Virus record (IMG/VR): IMGVR_UViG_3300042389_001478
Span: 124,001 to 188,000 of that record
DNA length: 64,000 bases
Reading direction: 5' to 3' (one strand)
DNA from: a virus
Within the stretch, counting starts at the first letter, position 1, and the number at the start of each line of letters is the position of its first letter. The translations under genes were made by a program, and so were the position numbers. This document shows, piece after piece, positions 41,661 to 49,960 of the stretch. Below the pieces are notes generated by a model. That model was given only the letters and a program-made list of their open reading frames with translations, had not been told where the DNA came from and searched no databases.

Positions 41661-41705
41661 AATTTTCTCCAAAAAAAATAAATTCCAAAATTAGTAACAA
41701 ATAAT

Positions 41706-42128
41706 TTAGTCGGTTTCTCTATTCTCTGTTTCGTCTTTAATCCAGAACACAAAATCATTACTATCAGCATCATATGCTGTTTCGAGAAGTCCCCTATTTA
41801 CTAAATGATTAAGCATATTACTGATCATTCTGCTGTTGAAAGACTCTATCATCTCCATATATTTTGTATTGCTTATAATATTTCTGATTCTTTTGGTTTT
41901 CCTGTTGTGTTCTTGTTTGATGAAGTCTTTTGCTATGATCATACATTCTTCTTGGGATAAAGAATCATTAAGCTCATCGACTTCATTCTTAGGCAGGTCT
42001 GCTAACAGAAAAGAGAGATCATCTAATTCTGTTTCATTCGTTTTGCCAAAGCTATTGAACACAAGGACTCTTGTTGATTCTATAAATTTACTAACATCAT
42101 CAACTATAAACCACTCTGATTTACTCAC
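41706..42128 (-). CDS. Small helical protein
   Basis: 140 residues, mainly helical with charged N-terminal half and a short winged-helix-like C-terminus (MISNMLNHLVNRGLLETAYD then ADSNDFVFWI). The last 30 residues resemble those of the gene at 61923-62291 (LASKGFVECAWDNDSNEMVF), so the two may be paralogues. The end (IKDETENRETD) is acidic. Function unknown; starts at an ATG that overlaps the next gene's stop. Confidence 0.65.
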   Translation of the reverse strand: MSKSEWFIVDDVSKFIESTRVLVFNSFGKTNETELDDLSFLLADLPKNEVDELNDSLSQEECMIIAKDFIKQEHNRKTKRIRNIISNTKYMEMIESFNSRMISNMLNHLVNRGLLETAYDADSNDFVFWIKDETENRETD

Positions 42129-42379
42129 TATTGTTTCCTTACTTTAGACTGACAACAATTATGCTTATTAACCATTGTTCTTTCAAATCCAAGTTCAGCC
42201 ATTATTGGCATCTTATGAAAAGTAATAACAAACCTAACATTACCGTCATCATCGTACATCTTATTCCATTCTACTCTTTGGGCTTTGCTCATATTCTGAG
42301 CTAAGTCATACGCAACAAATGGAGTCTCCGTACATGACGACCATGCCATGCCAAAGTATAGCATAAATGCGGGGATCAT
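42128..42379 (-). CDS. Small exported or membrane-associated protein
   Basis: 83 residues. A hydrophobic N-terminus MIPAFMLYFGMAWSSCTETP looks like a signal or lipoprotein-type leader with Cys near the cleavage region. The rest is polar, with a basic KVRKQ tail and paired cysteines (NCCQ). Not recognised. Shares 4 bases with the upstream gene and 1 with the downstream gene. Confidence 0.6.
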   Translation of the reverse strand: MIPAFMLYFGMAWSSCTETPFVAYDLAQNMSKAQRVEWNKMYDDDGNVRFVITFHKMPIMAELGFERTMVNKHNCCQSKVRKQ

Positions 42380-42600
42380 ACAACCTCTTCCTTATTAAGA
42401 ATTTTTGTCCAATGCAGTATAACAGAGTATTTTGGTTTGTATTCTATCAATTCATCTCCTTCGCCAGAAATTTCGATAATAGAGTCTGCACACTCATTAT
42501 AATCATTGGCAGCATCAGATATACCTTCTATAGCTTCTGACCTTGATTCATATCTTATAGAATAACCTGAATGAAAATTGACTACATAATGACTATTCAT
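42376..42600 (-). CDS. Small unknown protein
   Basis: 74 residues, acidic, MNSHYVVNFHSGYSIRYESR then a helical stretch and GDELIEYKPKYSVILHWTKI. It looks like a compact alpha/beta protein. No family recognised. Overlaps the exported protein gene by 4 bases. Confidence 0.6.
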   Translation of the reverse strand: MNSHYVVNFHSGYSIRYESRSEAIEGISDAANDYNECADSIIEISGEGDELIEYKPKYSVILHWTKILNKEEVV

Positions 42601-42604
42601 TGTA

Positions 42605-43012
42605 TTAGTTCAATATATCGAACATTCCTTTATAGTAATTTGGTTGTTGTAGAAAATGAACTGCATTTGATATTAAATGATTTTTGTAGTAACTATGCAA
42701 CTTATTATGAACAAAATATTGTGTCTTATAGATCGGTTCTTTGTAATGATTGTTCCCCAAATACAGGGAGTTTTTGAAGTTCCCTGATTTGGAGAAGTAA
42801 TCATTCACAGGTAACGAACCTTTCGGAAAGCTCGGACCAATATACCATACATTTGAAGGATATTCAACTATTTCATTTAGAGCATCGTATAGCATTTTTC
42901 CCCAAGTATCCCAGGCAGAGGAATCAAACTTGAAGTAGTGTTTATAATGGCTCTCTAAATTGTCCTGACTATCATCATAGTCATCGTCGTAGTTGTCATC
43001 TTCTTGGTGCAT
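42605..43012 (-). CDS. Unknown acidic, Tyr-rich protein
   Basis: 135 residues. It starts with a poly-acidic stretch (EDDNYDDDYDDSQDNLESHY) and continues with many Tyr, Asn and His residues (LYLGNNHYKEPIYKTQYFVH). A hydrophilic, possibly DNA-mimic-like N-terminus, but no motif supports that. It lies 3 bases after the primase-like gene. Confidence 0.6.
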   Translation of the reverse strand: MHQEDDNYDDDYDDSQDNLESHYKHYFKFDSSAWDTWGKMLYDALNEIVEYPSNVWYIGPSFPKGSLPVNDYFSKSGNFKNSLYLGNNHYKEPIYKTQYFVHNKLHSYYKNHLISNAVHFLQQPNYYKGMFDILN

Positions 43013-43015
43013 AGT

Positions 43016-44146
43016 TTATCCGATACAAAATTTGTCACTGATCTTAGACGCTAGTTCTTTAGCAGCATTGGATAGGAACCTGTTGTTGCTAAAGTAGAGC
43101 GGCGTTGAGACTTGATTAAGGAACTCCACAACCGTTTTTAAAAGCTTGGTCTGCTGACCGTCCAGACTCATATCCTCGTCAGAGAGAGCATCCTGTGAGT
43201 CCGCAGGCCCATCCCCATCAACAGGATGCACGGGTACTGGATCACCATAAGCCTTTTGGAAAACTCCACCACTAGCATAGCCATAAACAGGCTTGATATT
43301 ATCTGTGCTGTTTGTATATGTATCAAGACTCAAAGACTTCATCTGATTTGCAATAGTTGCAGCAACATTAACTGGTACTGGAACCCCAGTAACGTCAGAC
43401 TTCTTATAAGCCTTAGCATATTCCTTAAACCATTCGTCGCTAGTCTTATTAGCAACAAGGTTCACAACAGCAGAAACACCGTCAAGAGCCTGCTTAAGCT
43501 GTTCAATATTTATCGGATTACCAGTTGATCCTGACAGAATACTAGTAAAGTAAGGTTGCTTACCCTCCCAACCTTTTCTCCACCATGTATAAGGAATACG
43601 ATAAATCTGATTAACCTTTATAGCTCTGGCATCTCCACCAAAATGATTTACCAGTTTCTTTTGAATACCACTCCAATAAGTCTTATGAGGACTATTAGTA
43701 TTTGGGTTTAGAATCCAATAGCACTGATAGCCATTGCGAGTATCAACAACCCAGCTTGGCTTTACTGGAAAGTTATTGATCTGATTCAAGAACTCCTTCT
43801 TCTTTTGCATGACAATACTGGGCTTAAAATAACGGCCTTGATCATCTCGACCAGCATCCATGTCAACAAAACAAGCACGAATTCTACTAATAGCATATTG
43901 CTTACGTCCACCATTAACATAGAAGTAAGCATCAGCACCTTGACTATCGTTTGCAATAGCAACGGTGGTAAGATGATCCGTATGATTCATGCTACTAATT
44001 TTCTTGCGAGGATCACCATTATAACAAAAAATATGCTGACCACCAAAAGAATTAAGAAACTTATTTCTCAATGCTATCTGAACATCTGTTCCGATAGCAC
44101 TATGAGTCTTATCGAACGGATTAAAAGCCAAAGTATCGCTAAACAT
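43016..44146 (-). CDS. Primase-like protein (archaeo-eukaryotic primase / RepB-type)
   Basis: About 376 residues from the ATG at 44146 (MFSDTLAFNPFDKTHSAIG), which has AAGGA 8 bases upstream; the frame extends to a TTG at 44221 next to the tRNA-like element, less likely. RACFVDMDAGRDDQG supplies the D-x-D of motif I, SWVVDTRNGYQCYWIL the motif II strand, and GDARAIKVNQIYRIPYTWWR the motif III region, as in RepB-like primases of plasmids and phages. It would make primers for replication. A Pro/Asp-rich tail (VPVHPVDGDGPADSQDALSD) follows. Confidence 0.65.
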   Translation of the reverse strand: MFSDTLAFNPFDKTHSAIGTDVQIALRNKFLNSFGGQHIFCYNGDPRKKISSMNHTDHLTTVAIANDSQGADAYFYVNGGRKQYAISRIRACFVDMDAGRDDQGRYFKPSIVMQKKKEFLNQINNFPVKPSWVVDTRNGYQCYWILNPNTNSPHKTYWSGIQKKLVNHFGGDARAIKVNQIYRIPYTWWRKGWEGKQPYFTSILSGSTGNPINIEQLKQALDGVSAVVNLVANKTSDEWFKEYAKAYKKSDVTGVPVPVNVAATIANQMKSLSLDTYTNSTDNIKPVYGYASGGVFQKAYGDPVPVHPVDGDGPADSQDALSDEDMSLDGQQTKLLKTVVEFLNQVSTPLYFSNNRFLSNAAKELASKISDKFCIG

Positions 44147-44222
44147 TTGTTTTCCTTTTCCACTTCTACCTACAGTTTTGATATTGGGACAGTAAACATT
44201 ACCATCAAAAGCAATATCCAAA

Positions 44223-44303
44223 AAGATGGTAGAGGAATCGAACCTCTATTGTATGATAGTAAAAACTATATAGGTACTATCTTACAAGTTCCAAACACCA
44301 CCT
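44223..44303 (-). tRNA. tRNA-like element, degenerate
   Basis: On the minus strand the T arm is AGAGG-TTCGATT-CCTCT, a perfect 5-bp stem with the standard loop, and the acceptor strands AGGTGGT (44303-44297) and ACCATCT (44230-44224) pair with one G-U. The D arm and anticodon arm do not fold in the standard way and no anticodon can be assigned. It may be a decayed tRNA or one with an unusual structure. It lies between rIIB and the primase-like gene. Confidence 0.45.
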
Positions 44304-44310
44304 TGACTAT

Positions 44311-45192
44311 TTACCTATAAAAACCGTTGTTGTCTACATCTTCTTCATCACTATCAAAATCGTCCTCATCTTCATCCTCATCATCAAACTGATCCCAATA
44401 GCTTTCATCGTAATCATTCAGATAATCATCCTCATCGTCCTCGTAATCATCCTGACTAAAATCAGCCTTGTAAAGAGGCTTAAGAAGTTCACCTTCATAC
44501 TCAGCCACCACTTCATAGCGACAAGTACGGAGCTTTTCATAGTTGCAATCACTAGGAACGCTCACAACATCCTTGGGATTAATCTTGACGATTACGATAC
44601 GGTCGCCAGCCTCCAGACTACCATAACCAGCGACATAATTCAATGCCCCAGCATGAAGTCCATTAGAACAACCACGACCACGATCATCGTCAACCTTAGA
44701 TCGCGTCATCTCACAGACCTTACCAACCCTGTTGTCAAAAACTCCACGGTACTTATCCTTAAAGTCTGAACGAACAGCCTTATAGGCAAGGAAGAAACCA
44801 TCCTCGGTAATCGGGAGATGCTCATGCTCCAAGAAATCATACAATTCCTTCTGACTCTGCATACTTGGATTTTCCATGAGATTATTCAGGAAATTAACGA
44901 GGGGCTGGAAAGGTAGTCCCTTGCTCATAAACTCTAGAATTCTCTTGCTAATACTACCATGAACTTCCTCACCCTCATAGAGAACCTGTCCATTCTTAAT
45001 CTCCACAAGACCGTCACTAAAAGAAGCAACAGCCTTTTGAACATCAACAACTTCCAAAAGTTCCTCTGCCGTAGCAGTAGGAAGTCTTTCCAGAATCAAC
45101 TTATAGTTGATATGATCTGGCAAAATTTGATAACTTTGATTATTCAACACCAGAGTTAGATTCCCGTCAACGAACATAAATGGAACAGCCAT
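44311..45192 (-). CDS. rIIB: rIIB-like protein
   Basis: 293 residues. The core FLEHEHLPITEDGFFLAYKA then RSDFKDKYRGVFDN, CSNGLHAGALNYVAGYG and DRIVIVKINPKDVVSVPSDC with YEKLRTCRYEVVAEYEG is the rIIB signature. The N-terminal 100 residues are a second domain, and the last 50 are extremely acidic (DDEDEDEDDFDSDEEDVDN). In T4, rIIA and rIIB block abortive infection by RexAB-type systems; similar roles are assumed here. It is preceded by a sigma-70 promoter (45236-45263) placed inside the 3' end of an HNH gene. Confidence 0.93.
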   Translation of the reverse strand: MAVPFMFVDGNLTLVLNNQSYQILPDHINYKLILERLPTATAEELLEVVDVQKAVASFSDGLVEIKNGQVLYEGEEVHGSISKRILEFMSKGLPFQPLVNFLNNLMENPSMQSQKELYDFLEHEHLPITEDGFFLAYKAVRSDFKDKYRGVFDNRVGKVCEMTRSKVDDDRGRGCSNGLHAGALNYVAGYGSLEAGDRIVIVKINPKDVVSVPSDCNYEKLRTCRYEVVAEYEGELLKPLYKADFSQDDYEDDEDDYLNDYDESYWDQFDDEDEDEDDFDSDEEDVDNNGFYR

Positions 45193-45235
45193 AATTTACA
45201 TCTCCTATTGTTATTAGTTACCTGTGAGTTCTTCT

Positions 45236-45263
45236 ATTTTACTACAATCGGTCAGTCTGTCAA
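45236..45263 (-). promoter_or_regulatory. Sigma-70 promoter for rIIB
   Basis: TTGACA at 45263-45258 and TAAAAT at 45241-45236 on the minus strand, spacer 16. The first hexamer lies within the last codons of the HNH gene, and transcription would start about 35-40 bases before the rIIB ATG at 45192. Confidence 0.75.
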
Positions 45264-45731
45264 GAGGTCTTTAAGAAAAATCGTACTTTCGTGTATCGTC
45301 CCATCCCAATGGAATTTTGCGTGTTCTTTTTGTGATGGGAAAATCCACAAATTTTTTGGATCATTATCTGTCTTAATTCCATTAACATGATGAACTACTT
45401 CAGATTTTGAAAGTTTTCTATTTAATAGATTTTCTGCTACTATTCTATGTCTTAGTTTTCTTTCTCCATTAATTGTTATACGATTATGTCCTGATTTAGT
45501 TAAACCGTGTTTAAAGCTTGGATGTAATTTGCCAGTTTTTTCATAATTTCTACCTTTTGATCCTGACTGACAATCACTATAGTTTCTTATTAAGATTCCA
45601 TACTTATTTAAGTTATTCCAAATTGCAGTATTGGAACAACCTTTTATTTTAGCTATCTCATATGTAGATAAAGATTTCTCTATATATAGATCGTATAGTT
45701 CTTCATATGATAGCTTATAATTTTTAGGCAT
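45252..45731 (-). CDS. HNH endonuclease with N-terminal helix-turn-helix
   Basis: 159 residues. An N-terminal LSTYEIAKIKGCSNTAIWNN segment looks like a helix-turn-helix. The HNH core is KLRHRIVAENLLNRKLSKSE then VVHHVNGIKTDNDPKNLWIF and SQKEHAKFH, the form common in phage intron-encoded and free-standing homing enzymes (H-H-x-N-G-x). It sits exactly between rIIA and rIIB, so it has probably inserted there. The N-terminal unit may give target specificity. The gene carries the rIIB promoter in its 3' end. Confidence 0.92.
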   Translation of the reverse strand: MPKNYKLSYEELYDLYIEKSLSTYEIAKIKGCSNTAIWNNLNKYGILIRNYSDCQSGSKGRNYEKTGKLHPSFKHGLTKSGHNRITINGERKLRHRIVAENLLNRKLSKSEVVHHVNGIKTDNDPKNLWIFPSQKEHAKFHWDGTIHESTIFLKDLLTD

Positions 45732-45740
45732 AGTACACTC

Positions 45741-48422
45741 CTACTTGATTAAACTACTCAACTGAATCCTAAACAGGTCAATATTTTCCTGGCTCATCTG
45801 CTCGACCCAATCTCTACTCTGCTTTCCATAGTATGAGCGATCCTCAATAATAGGATTCTGATTAGACTTTAGATCTGTCAGATTACCACTAACTTGATGA
45901 GTCCCCATAATATATTTCAGCATAGGATTCTTGTCTACCTCAGTCTTAATTTTTTCCCTAATCTCAGAGATTTTCCATGTTTTAATGTCTTGAGTAGAAG
46001 TCCCACTGATAATTTTGAGATAGCTTTCTATCTTATCTACTTGACCATTATACAAGTTGTGAGAAATCATTCTTGTCAAGGTGTTATAAGCCAAGTTAGC
46101 ATTACGAATCTCTTTACCATCAACATCTTCTATCCCAGCCTCTTTCATAAGCTTAGAGATATGAGACAGATACTCTGTTTGGTTGAACTTGGTAATATTG
46201 TAAGGACTAATATGAACAGTATTAGCGAAAAACTCTGTAAGTATTGTTTTATTCAAGCAGTCCACAAGAGTCTTGTTGCCAATAAACTTATCATAATCTA
46301 GACCAAAGATATTTAGAATATGAAACATAAACTGCTTATCAGTTGTTCCATGGTTATAGTATCTATAGCCGCCACCCTTACTCTTCTCTTCTTCGTTAAA
46401 GTCTTTCTTGCAATATTCAACAAGCTTGTTGACTGAAGCGAGATTCTTAAAGTGCTTTTGTGCTACAACTTTAAGTTGACGCTTCAAAAAGTCATTGAAG
46501 TTAACAAGATTGTATCCATCTTTCTCAAGCTTTTTAGCGAAAGCTGTTTTAATAGCATAAATCTTGTTGTCTCCAACCAAGTCCTTGACTATGCTCTTAA
46601 GTGTTTGATCCCTAAGAGTAATTGCAATATCATTAATCTGTGGATAACCGGACTCATCCTCAGTCTTATAGCGGAGCATGGGAACATACACAATCTCATC
46701 TTGTTCCAGAAAATCTTCCAGTTGTTCTTCTGAAAGGATTCTAAGACAAGTAGCATCGTTGTAAGGATTAGTAATCTGCTTACTATCCTTATCATAACCG
46801 TGAATAAAGAATACGTCTTGGTCACTGACACTACCATTAGAATTTCTATTATAAGACTTTCTTGGGCCAGAACTTTGTGTCAGATGCTTGTAGTCCGAAA
46901 CCTTTAGCAGATTTTCAGACCCAACATCTTCGATCAGCTTATCAAAACCTTCTTCGCTCTTGGTATAATCCTTAGTGTCAATCAAGAGATACGCAAAGCA
47001 ATCATTCGCATTGCAATATCTTGTAAGAATTTTCTTAGCGGTTTCTTCGCCCTTGATATCGCACACAAAGAAAGCCATCGTACCTTTCTTCTTCTGGCTG
47101 TTCCAATAATTGTAACCTTTACCAGTAAGAGTTTCATGATGGATTCTATCTGTCAGGGCAACTTGGCGACGAGAACGATAGCCAGCAGTCTTATAATTAA
47201 AAACGTACAGACTCTTACCGGCAGGAATTTTATATTCCAGATCATTGCCAGAGTTGATAGGATGATCTTTACCCTTGGGATCAGTCCAAGTAGCACCAAC
47301 ACCCCAACCGCCAGCCAATTCATTCATAGTATAATATGAAGTAATTGCTTCTACCTTGTTTTGGGCAGCTTGAATTTTCTTGGAGAATTCTTCCTTCATC
47401 TCCATGTAAATTTCTTGGGTCTTTTTACGCAGAGTCTTGATAACATCTTTAGTATACTGCAAACCTTCACGGGAAACATCCATCTCCAGTTCACCGATAC
47501 CAAAATCAAGCTCAAGATAAAGTCCAGAGTTAAGAATTTCTCCAACGAAACTCTTCCAAGAATCAATATCTGCTTTCTGGAAAGCCCTATTCCACTTCTG
47601 GATATGATCGGGCATTTCTTCTTTCTCTTGACCCACAATCTGTGCGGTCTGAACAGGATAGGCAATATTGCCCATGATAGCTACGATACCACTATCAATT
47701 CGATGATAGTTACTTGGGAAATAGCTATTATCGTTATTAAGACGGCAAACCCTCCAGCCATCACCACTAATAATAATGTTGGTATTGCTATACTTATGAT
47801 CTTGCAGATTATTCCCAATACCACCTTCAAGGATGGGTTTCATGCGGAAATAGTGGAAGATTCTCTTAGCCTTGTCAGTAAACTCTTGAAAGTCATGCTG
47901 CTTAACAGCAAAACTAATCTCAAGACCATTAGGCTCAGATGTATTAGAAGTATTGAAAAGATTCAGAGTAGGAACACCACTCTCATCAATCGCCGCAATA
48001 TAGGTATACTTCTTACCGTTGTAATATGATGCGGTGGTGAAGCTCTTGGTATATGCGAAAGGACTCTTAGACCCTAGACCAAGACAACCAACAAAATCAT
48101 TGCTATCATTCTTGTTGGATGCTCCGTAGGTTGTATACAAGTCCTCCATATCTGCCTGACTAAGACCAGTGCCATAATCTCTCACCACAAAAGTGGGATT
48201 TGCAGCGGTGGGCAGAGTAACCTTAAAGGGATTCTTATTCCCGGCAGAGATATGGCTATCATAAGCATTAGTAGAAAGCTCACGAATCGCAGCCATAACC
48301 TTATCAGAATAAAGAGAGTCTGAAAGGATTTTAAACATTTTGCTCGTCTGAGCAATGTTAAACTGATTCCTGCTTGCAACGCCAACGCTGTGAGTCTCAA
48401 TCGTCCTATCTGCCAACTTCAT
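45741..48422 (-). CDS. rIIA: rIIA-like protein, GHKL ATPase
   Basis: 893 residues, longer than the 725 of T4 rIIA. The N-terminal GHKL fold is clear: RELSTNAYDSH (N box, about residues 47-57), VRDYGTGLS (G1) and GCLGLGSKSPFAY (G2 and lid). The following domain (ITNLYFGIG-type DFGIGELEMDVSREGLQY) matches the transducer of rIIA. The C-terminal 500 residues are poorly conserved helix-rich sequence. Together with rIIB it should protect against exclusion systems; the exact mechanism is unknown. It has its own strong promoter just upstream. Confidence 0.94.
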   Translation of the reverse strand: MKLADRTIETHSVGVASRNQFNIAQTSKMFKILSDSLYSDKVMAAIRELSTNAYDSHISAGNKNPFKVTLPTAANPTFVVRDYGTGLSQADMEDLYTTYGASNKNDSNDFVGCLGLGSKSPFAYTKSFTTASYYNGKKYTYIAAIDESGVPTLNLFNTSNTSEPNGLEISFAVKQHDFQEFTDKAKRIFHYFRMKPILEGGIGNNLQDHKYSNTNIIISGDGWRVCRLNNDNSYFPSNYHRIDSGIVAIMGNIAYPVQTAQIVGQEKEEMPDHIQKWNRAFQKADIDSWKSFVGEILNSGLYLELDFGIGELEMDVSREGLQYTKDVIKTLRKKTQEIYMEMKEEFSKKIQAAQNKVEAITSYYTMNELAGGWGVGATWTDPKGKDHPINSGNDLEYKIPAGKSLYVFNYKTAGYRSRRQVALTDRIHHETLTGKGYNYWNSQKKKGTMAFFVCDIKGEETAKKILTRYCNANDCFAYLLIDTKDYTKSEEGFDKLIEDVGSENLLKVSDYKHLTQSSGPRKSYNRNSNGSVSDQDVFFIHGYDKDSKQITNPYNDATCLRILSEEQLEDFLEQDEIVYVPMLRYKTEDESGYPQINDIAITLRDQTLKSIVKDLVGDNKIYAIKTAFAKKLEKDGYNLVNFNDFLKRQLKVVAQKHFKNLASVNKLVEYCKKDFNEEEKSKGGGYRYYNHGTTDKQFMFHILNIFGLDYDKFIGNKTLVDCLNKTILTEFFANTVHISPYNITKFNQTEYLSHISKLMKEAGIEDVDGKEIRNANLAYNTLTRMISHNLYNGQVDKIESYLKIISGTSTQDIKTWKISEIREKIKTEVDKNPMLKYIMGTHQVSGNLTDLKSNQNPIIEDRSYYGKQSRDWVEQMSQENIDLFRIQLSSLIK

Positions 48423-48462
48423 CTTATTTCTCCAAAAGTGTTATCGTTCCTGTGATGGCTCA

Positions 48463-48491
48463 AGTATACCATCGGCAAACCGTCTTGTCAA
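48463..48491 (-). promoter_or_regulatory. Sigma-70 promoter for rIIA
   Basis: TTGACA at 48491-48486 and TATACT at 48468-48463 on the minus strand, spacer 17. Transcription would start near 48456, about 34 bases before the rIIA ATG. The -35 overlaps the end of the small membrane gene. Confidence 0.85.
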
Positions 48492-48739
48492 GCACCACTT
48501 TTCTTTTGTTGTCTGTCTGAGATTATTTTAAACCCAATGGCTATGTCTATCAGACCCAAAACTTTTAAAAAGACCACTGGCAACGCGAATGTCATGCCTC
48601 CAACCAATATGCAGAGAAGTCCCATTACCCATACGACAAACTTTGGCATCCAAGAAAATAATGACAGAAGATAACTAATTGGCCCTATAATTAGCACAGA
48701 TAAAAAAATTATTGTTACTAGCAGAGCTAAACTAGCCAT
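48488..48739 (-). CDS. Small membrane protein, three helices
   Basis: 83 residues with three hydrophobic segments (LALLVTIIFLSVLIIGPISY, KFVVWVMGLLCILVGGMTFA, VVFLKVLGLIDIAIGFKII) and a short basic tail (SDRQQKKSGA). Not recognised. It overlaps the coiled-coil gene upstream by 1 base and ends at the rIIA promoter. A lysis or membrane-modifying role is possible, but not shown. Confidence 0.7.
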   Translation of the reverse strand: MASLALLVTIIFLSVLIIGPISYLLSLFSWMPKFVVWVMGLLCILVGGMTFALPVVFLKVLGLIDIAIGFKIISDRQQKKSGA

Positions 48740-49059
48740 CAGATATCTTCTTCGTCATCATCTTCATCAAATGTGAAATTTCTGTCCTCATATGGAGTCC
48801 AATCTTCACTTTCTTCTTGTTCGTCTAATTCATCCATCAGAGCTTCCTCAAGTTCTGCTTCATGCAAAGCTATAGTAATAGCCTCTAATGTATCGAATAC
48901 TTTTTGTAAAACAATATCCATTCTTTGGATTTTAGCTTCAATATTTTTGATACTTCTTTTTAGATCGCCTATGTCTTTAGTTAGATGATTATCCATAGTA
49001 TGTAATTCTTTATTGCTTTTCATTACTTCTTTAACTATATCATCTATATTTTTTGACAT
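48739..49059 (-). CDS. Coiled-coil protein with acidic tail
   Basis: About 106 residues from the ATG at 49059 (MSKNIDDIVKEVMKSNKELH), which has GGAG 7 bases upstream; an ATG 12 bases earlier overlaps that site. The first 75 residues have heptad-spaced hydrophobics (coiled coil), followed by an acidic tail (EDRNFTFDEDDDEEDI). A GGTGTATA element sits 37 bases before the start. Function unknown. Confidence 0.7.
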   Translation of the reverse strand: MSKNIDDIVKEVMKSNKELHTMDNHLTKDIGDLKRSIKNIEAKIQRMDIVLQKVFDTLEAITIALHEAELEEALMDELDEQEESEDWTPYEDRNFTFDEDDDEEDI

Positions 49060-49095
49060 AAATAACTCCATTAAATATTAACTTGGTCTATTTTA

Positions 49096-49103
49096 TATAC
49101 ACC
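49096..49103 (-). promoter_or_regulatory. GGTGTATA promoter-like element
   Basis: CAGTAAGGTGTATATAAAAT on the minus strand, directly after the stop codon of the next gene and 37 bases before the ATG at 49059. One of the best-matching copies of the repeated octamer. Confidence 0.6.
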
Positions 49104-49433
49104 TTACTGGAGTCTTTTATATTCCCTTATGTCTCCATTTTCCAGTATCTTTTTGTCCTCATAAAAGGAGGCTATTCTTCTATAAAATTCCTGCTTGATA
49201 TTTTCAAGAACGCCAGTAATCATAGCCACTTTAGAGTATGATACGTCGCCCATTACTCCACTTAATATTCTGGAAAAACAATAGTTAATTTTACCTAAGA
49301 GCATCATAGTTTGCTTGTCAGATAAACCTTCTTGTTGACAAATTTCTCCCTCTAAAGAACACTTCAGAATAAAAATAATGTCATCAATATGGCTATCAAA
49401 TACTCTTCTATCTTCTTCTTTTATATATGGCAT
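49104..49433 (-). CDS. Unknown helical protein
   Basis: 109 residues, helical throughout, MPYIKEEDRRVFDSHIDDII then CSLEGEICQQEG, FSRILSGVMGDVSYSKVAMI and YEDKKILENGDIREYKRLQ. Phage proteins of the kind with V-x-x-Y-I-K-E-E-D-R-x-x-F at the start and a V/I-x-N-G-D-I/V-x-Y end are common and annotated as hypothetical. The stop codon directly adjoins a promoter-like element. Confidence 0.75.
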   Translation of the reverse strand: MPYIKEEDRRVFDSHIDDIIFILKCSLEGEICQQEGLSDKQTMMLLGKINYCFSRILSGVMGDVSYSKVAMITGVLENIKQEFYRRIASFYEDKKILENGDIREYKRLQ

Positions 49434-49435
49434 AT

Positions 49436-49960
49436 TTATGTTCCTCTTTGTAGAATAGTTAAGCCGTTGTTATTTTTTAGACGCAAATGAATAGTCCATA
49501 TAGGATTGATTTCTAAAAACTCATCAATTGCTTTTAGTAGACCCTCCGAACCACCTTCACCACGAACACCAAATGTTTCAGTGTCGTGCAATATGATAAA
49601 CTTAGAAGTTTTTGGGGCGTGTAAACCTAGTTCTATTTTTAGTTGTTCATAAGTATGAAGAGTATCAATGAACAATAGCTCTGTAGGTTCAATATCCACT
49701 AGTCTTGTATCCCCAACAATAAACTTATACTCTGTGGATGGGGCTAAAGAATGAATATGATTAGTATCAACAGGTACAATATCATATGATATCATCCTTT
49801 TTGGTTTAGCTGCCAGAAAAGCATAGGTAGAAACAATGCTCCTTACCCCCATTTCTGTAATATGATTAACCTTCTCTCCGTATTCTTTTAGTACCGGAAG
49901 ATGTTCATTAATGTCAGAGCGGGTTCTACATTTATCGTAATATATTTCATCTAAGGTCAT
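49436..49960 (-). CDS. Class I SAM methyltransferase-fold / CmcI-like protein
   Basis: 174 residues. ITEMGVRSIVSTYAFLAA gives the first glycine loop region, ISYDIVPVD the second strand, FIVGDTRLVD the acidic loop, then LLFIDTLHTYEQLKIELGLH and KFIILHDTETFG, as in cephalosporin hydroxylase (CmcI)-like and methyltransferase-fold proteins. It probably modifies a sugar or small molecule, but the substrate is not readable. It follows the kinase-like gene with no gap. Confidence 0.75.
   Translation of the reverse strand: MTLDEIYYDKCRTRSDINEHLPVLKEYGEKVNHITEMGVRSIVSTYAFLAAKPKRMISYDIVPVDTNHIHSLAPSTEYKFIVGDTRLVDIEPTELLFIDTLHTYEQLKIELGLHAPKTSKFIILHDTETFGVRGEGGSEGLLKAIDEFLEINPIWTIHLRLKNNNGLTILQRGT

Noticed and set aside
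44221-44221. TTG start of the primase-like gene next to the tRNA-like element
   Set aside because: The ATG at 44146 has a ribosome binding site and a more family-like start; the TTG start would abut the tRNA with no leader.
47361-48029. Plus-strand open frame of 222 codons inside rIIA
   Set aside because: It lies antisense to a highly conserved GHKL gene with low-complexity hydrophobic translation; a shadow of coding bias.
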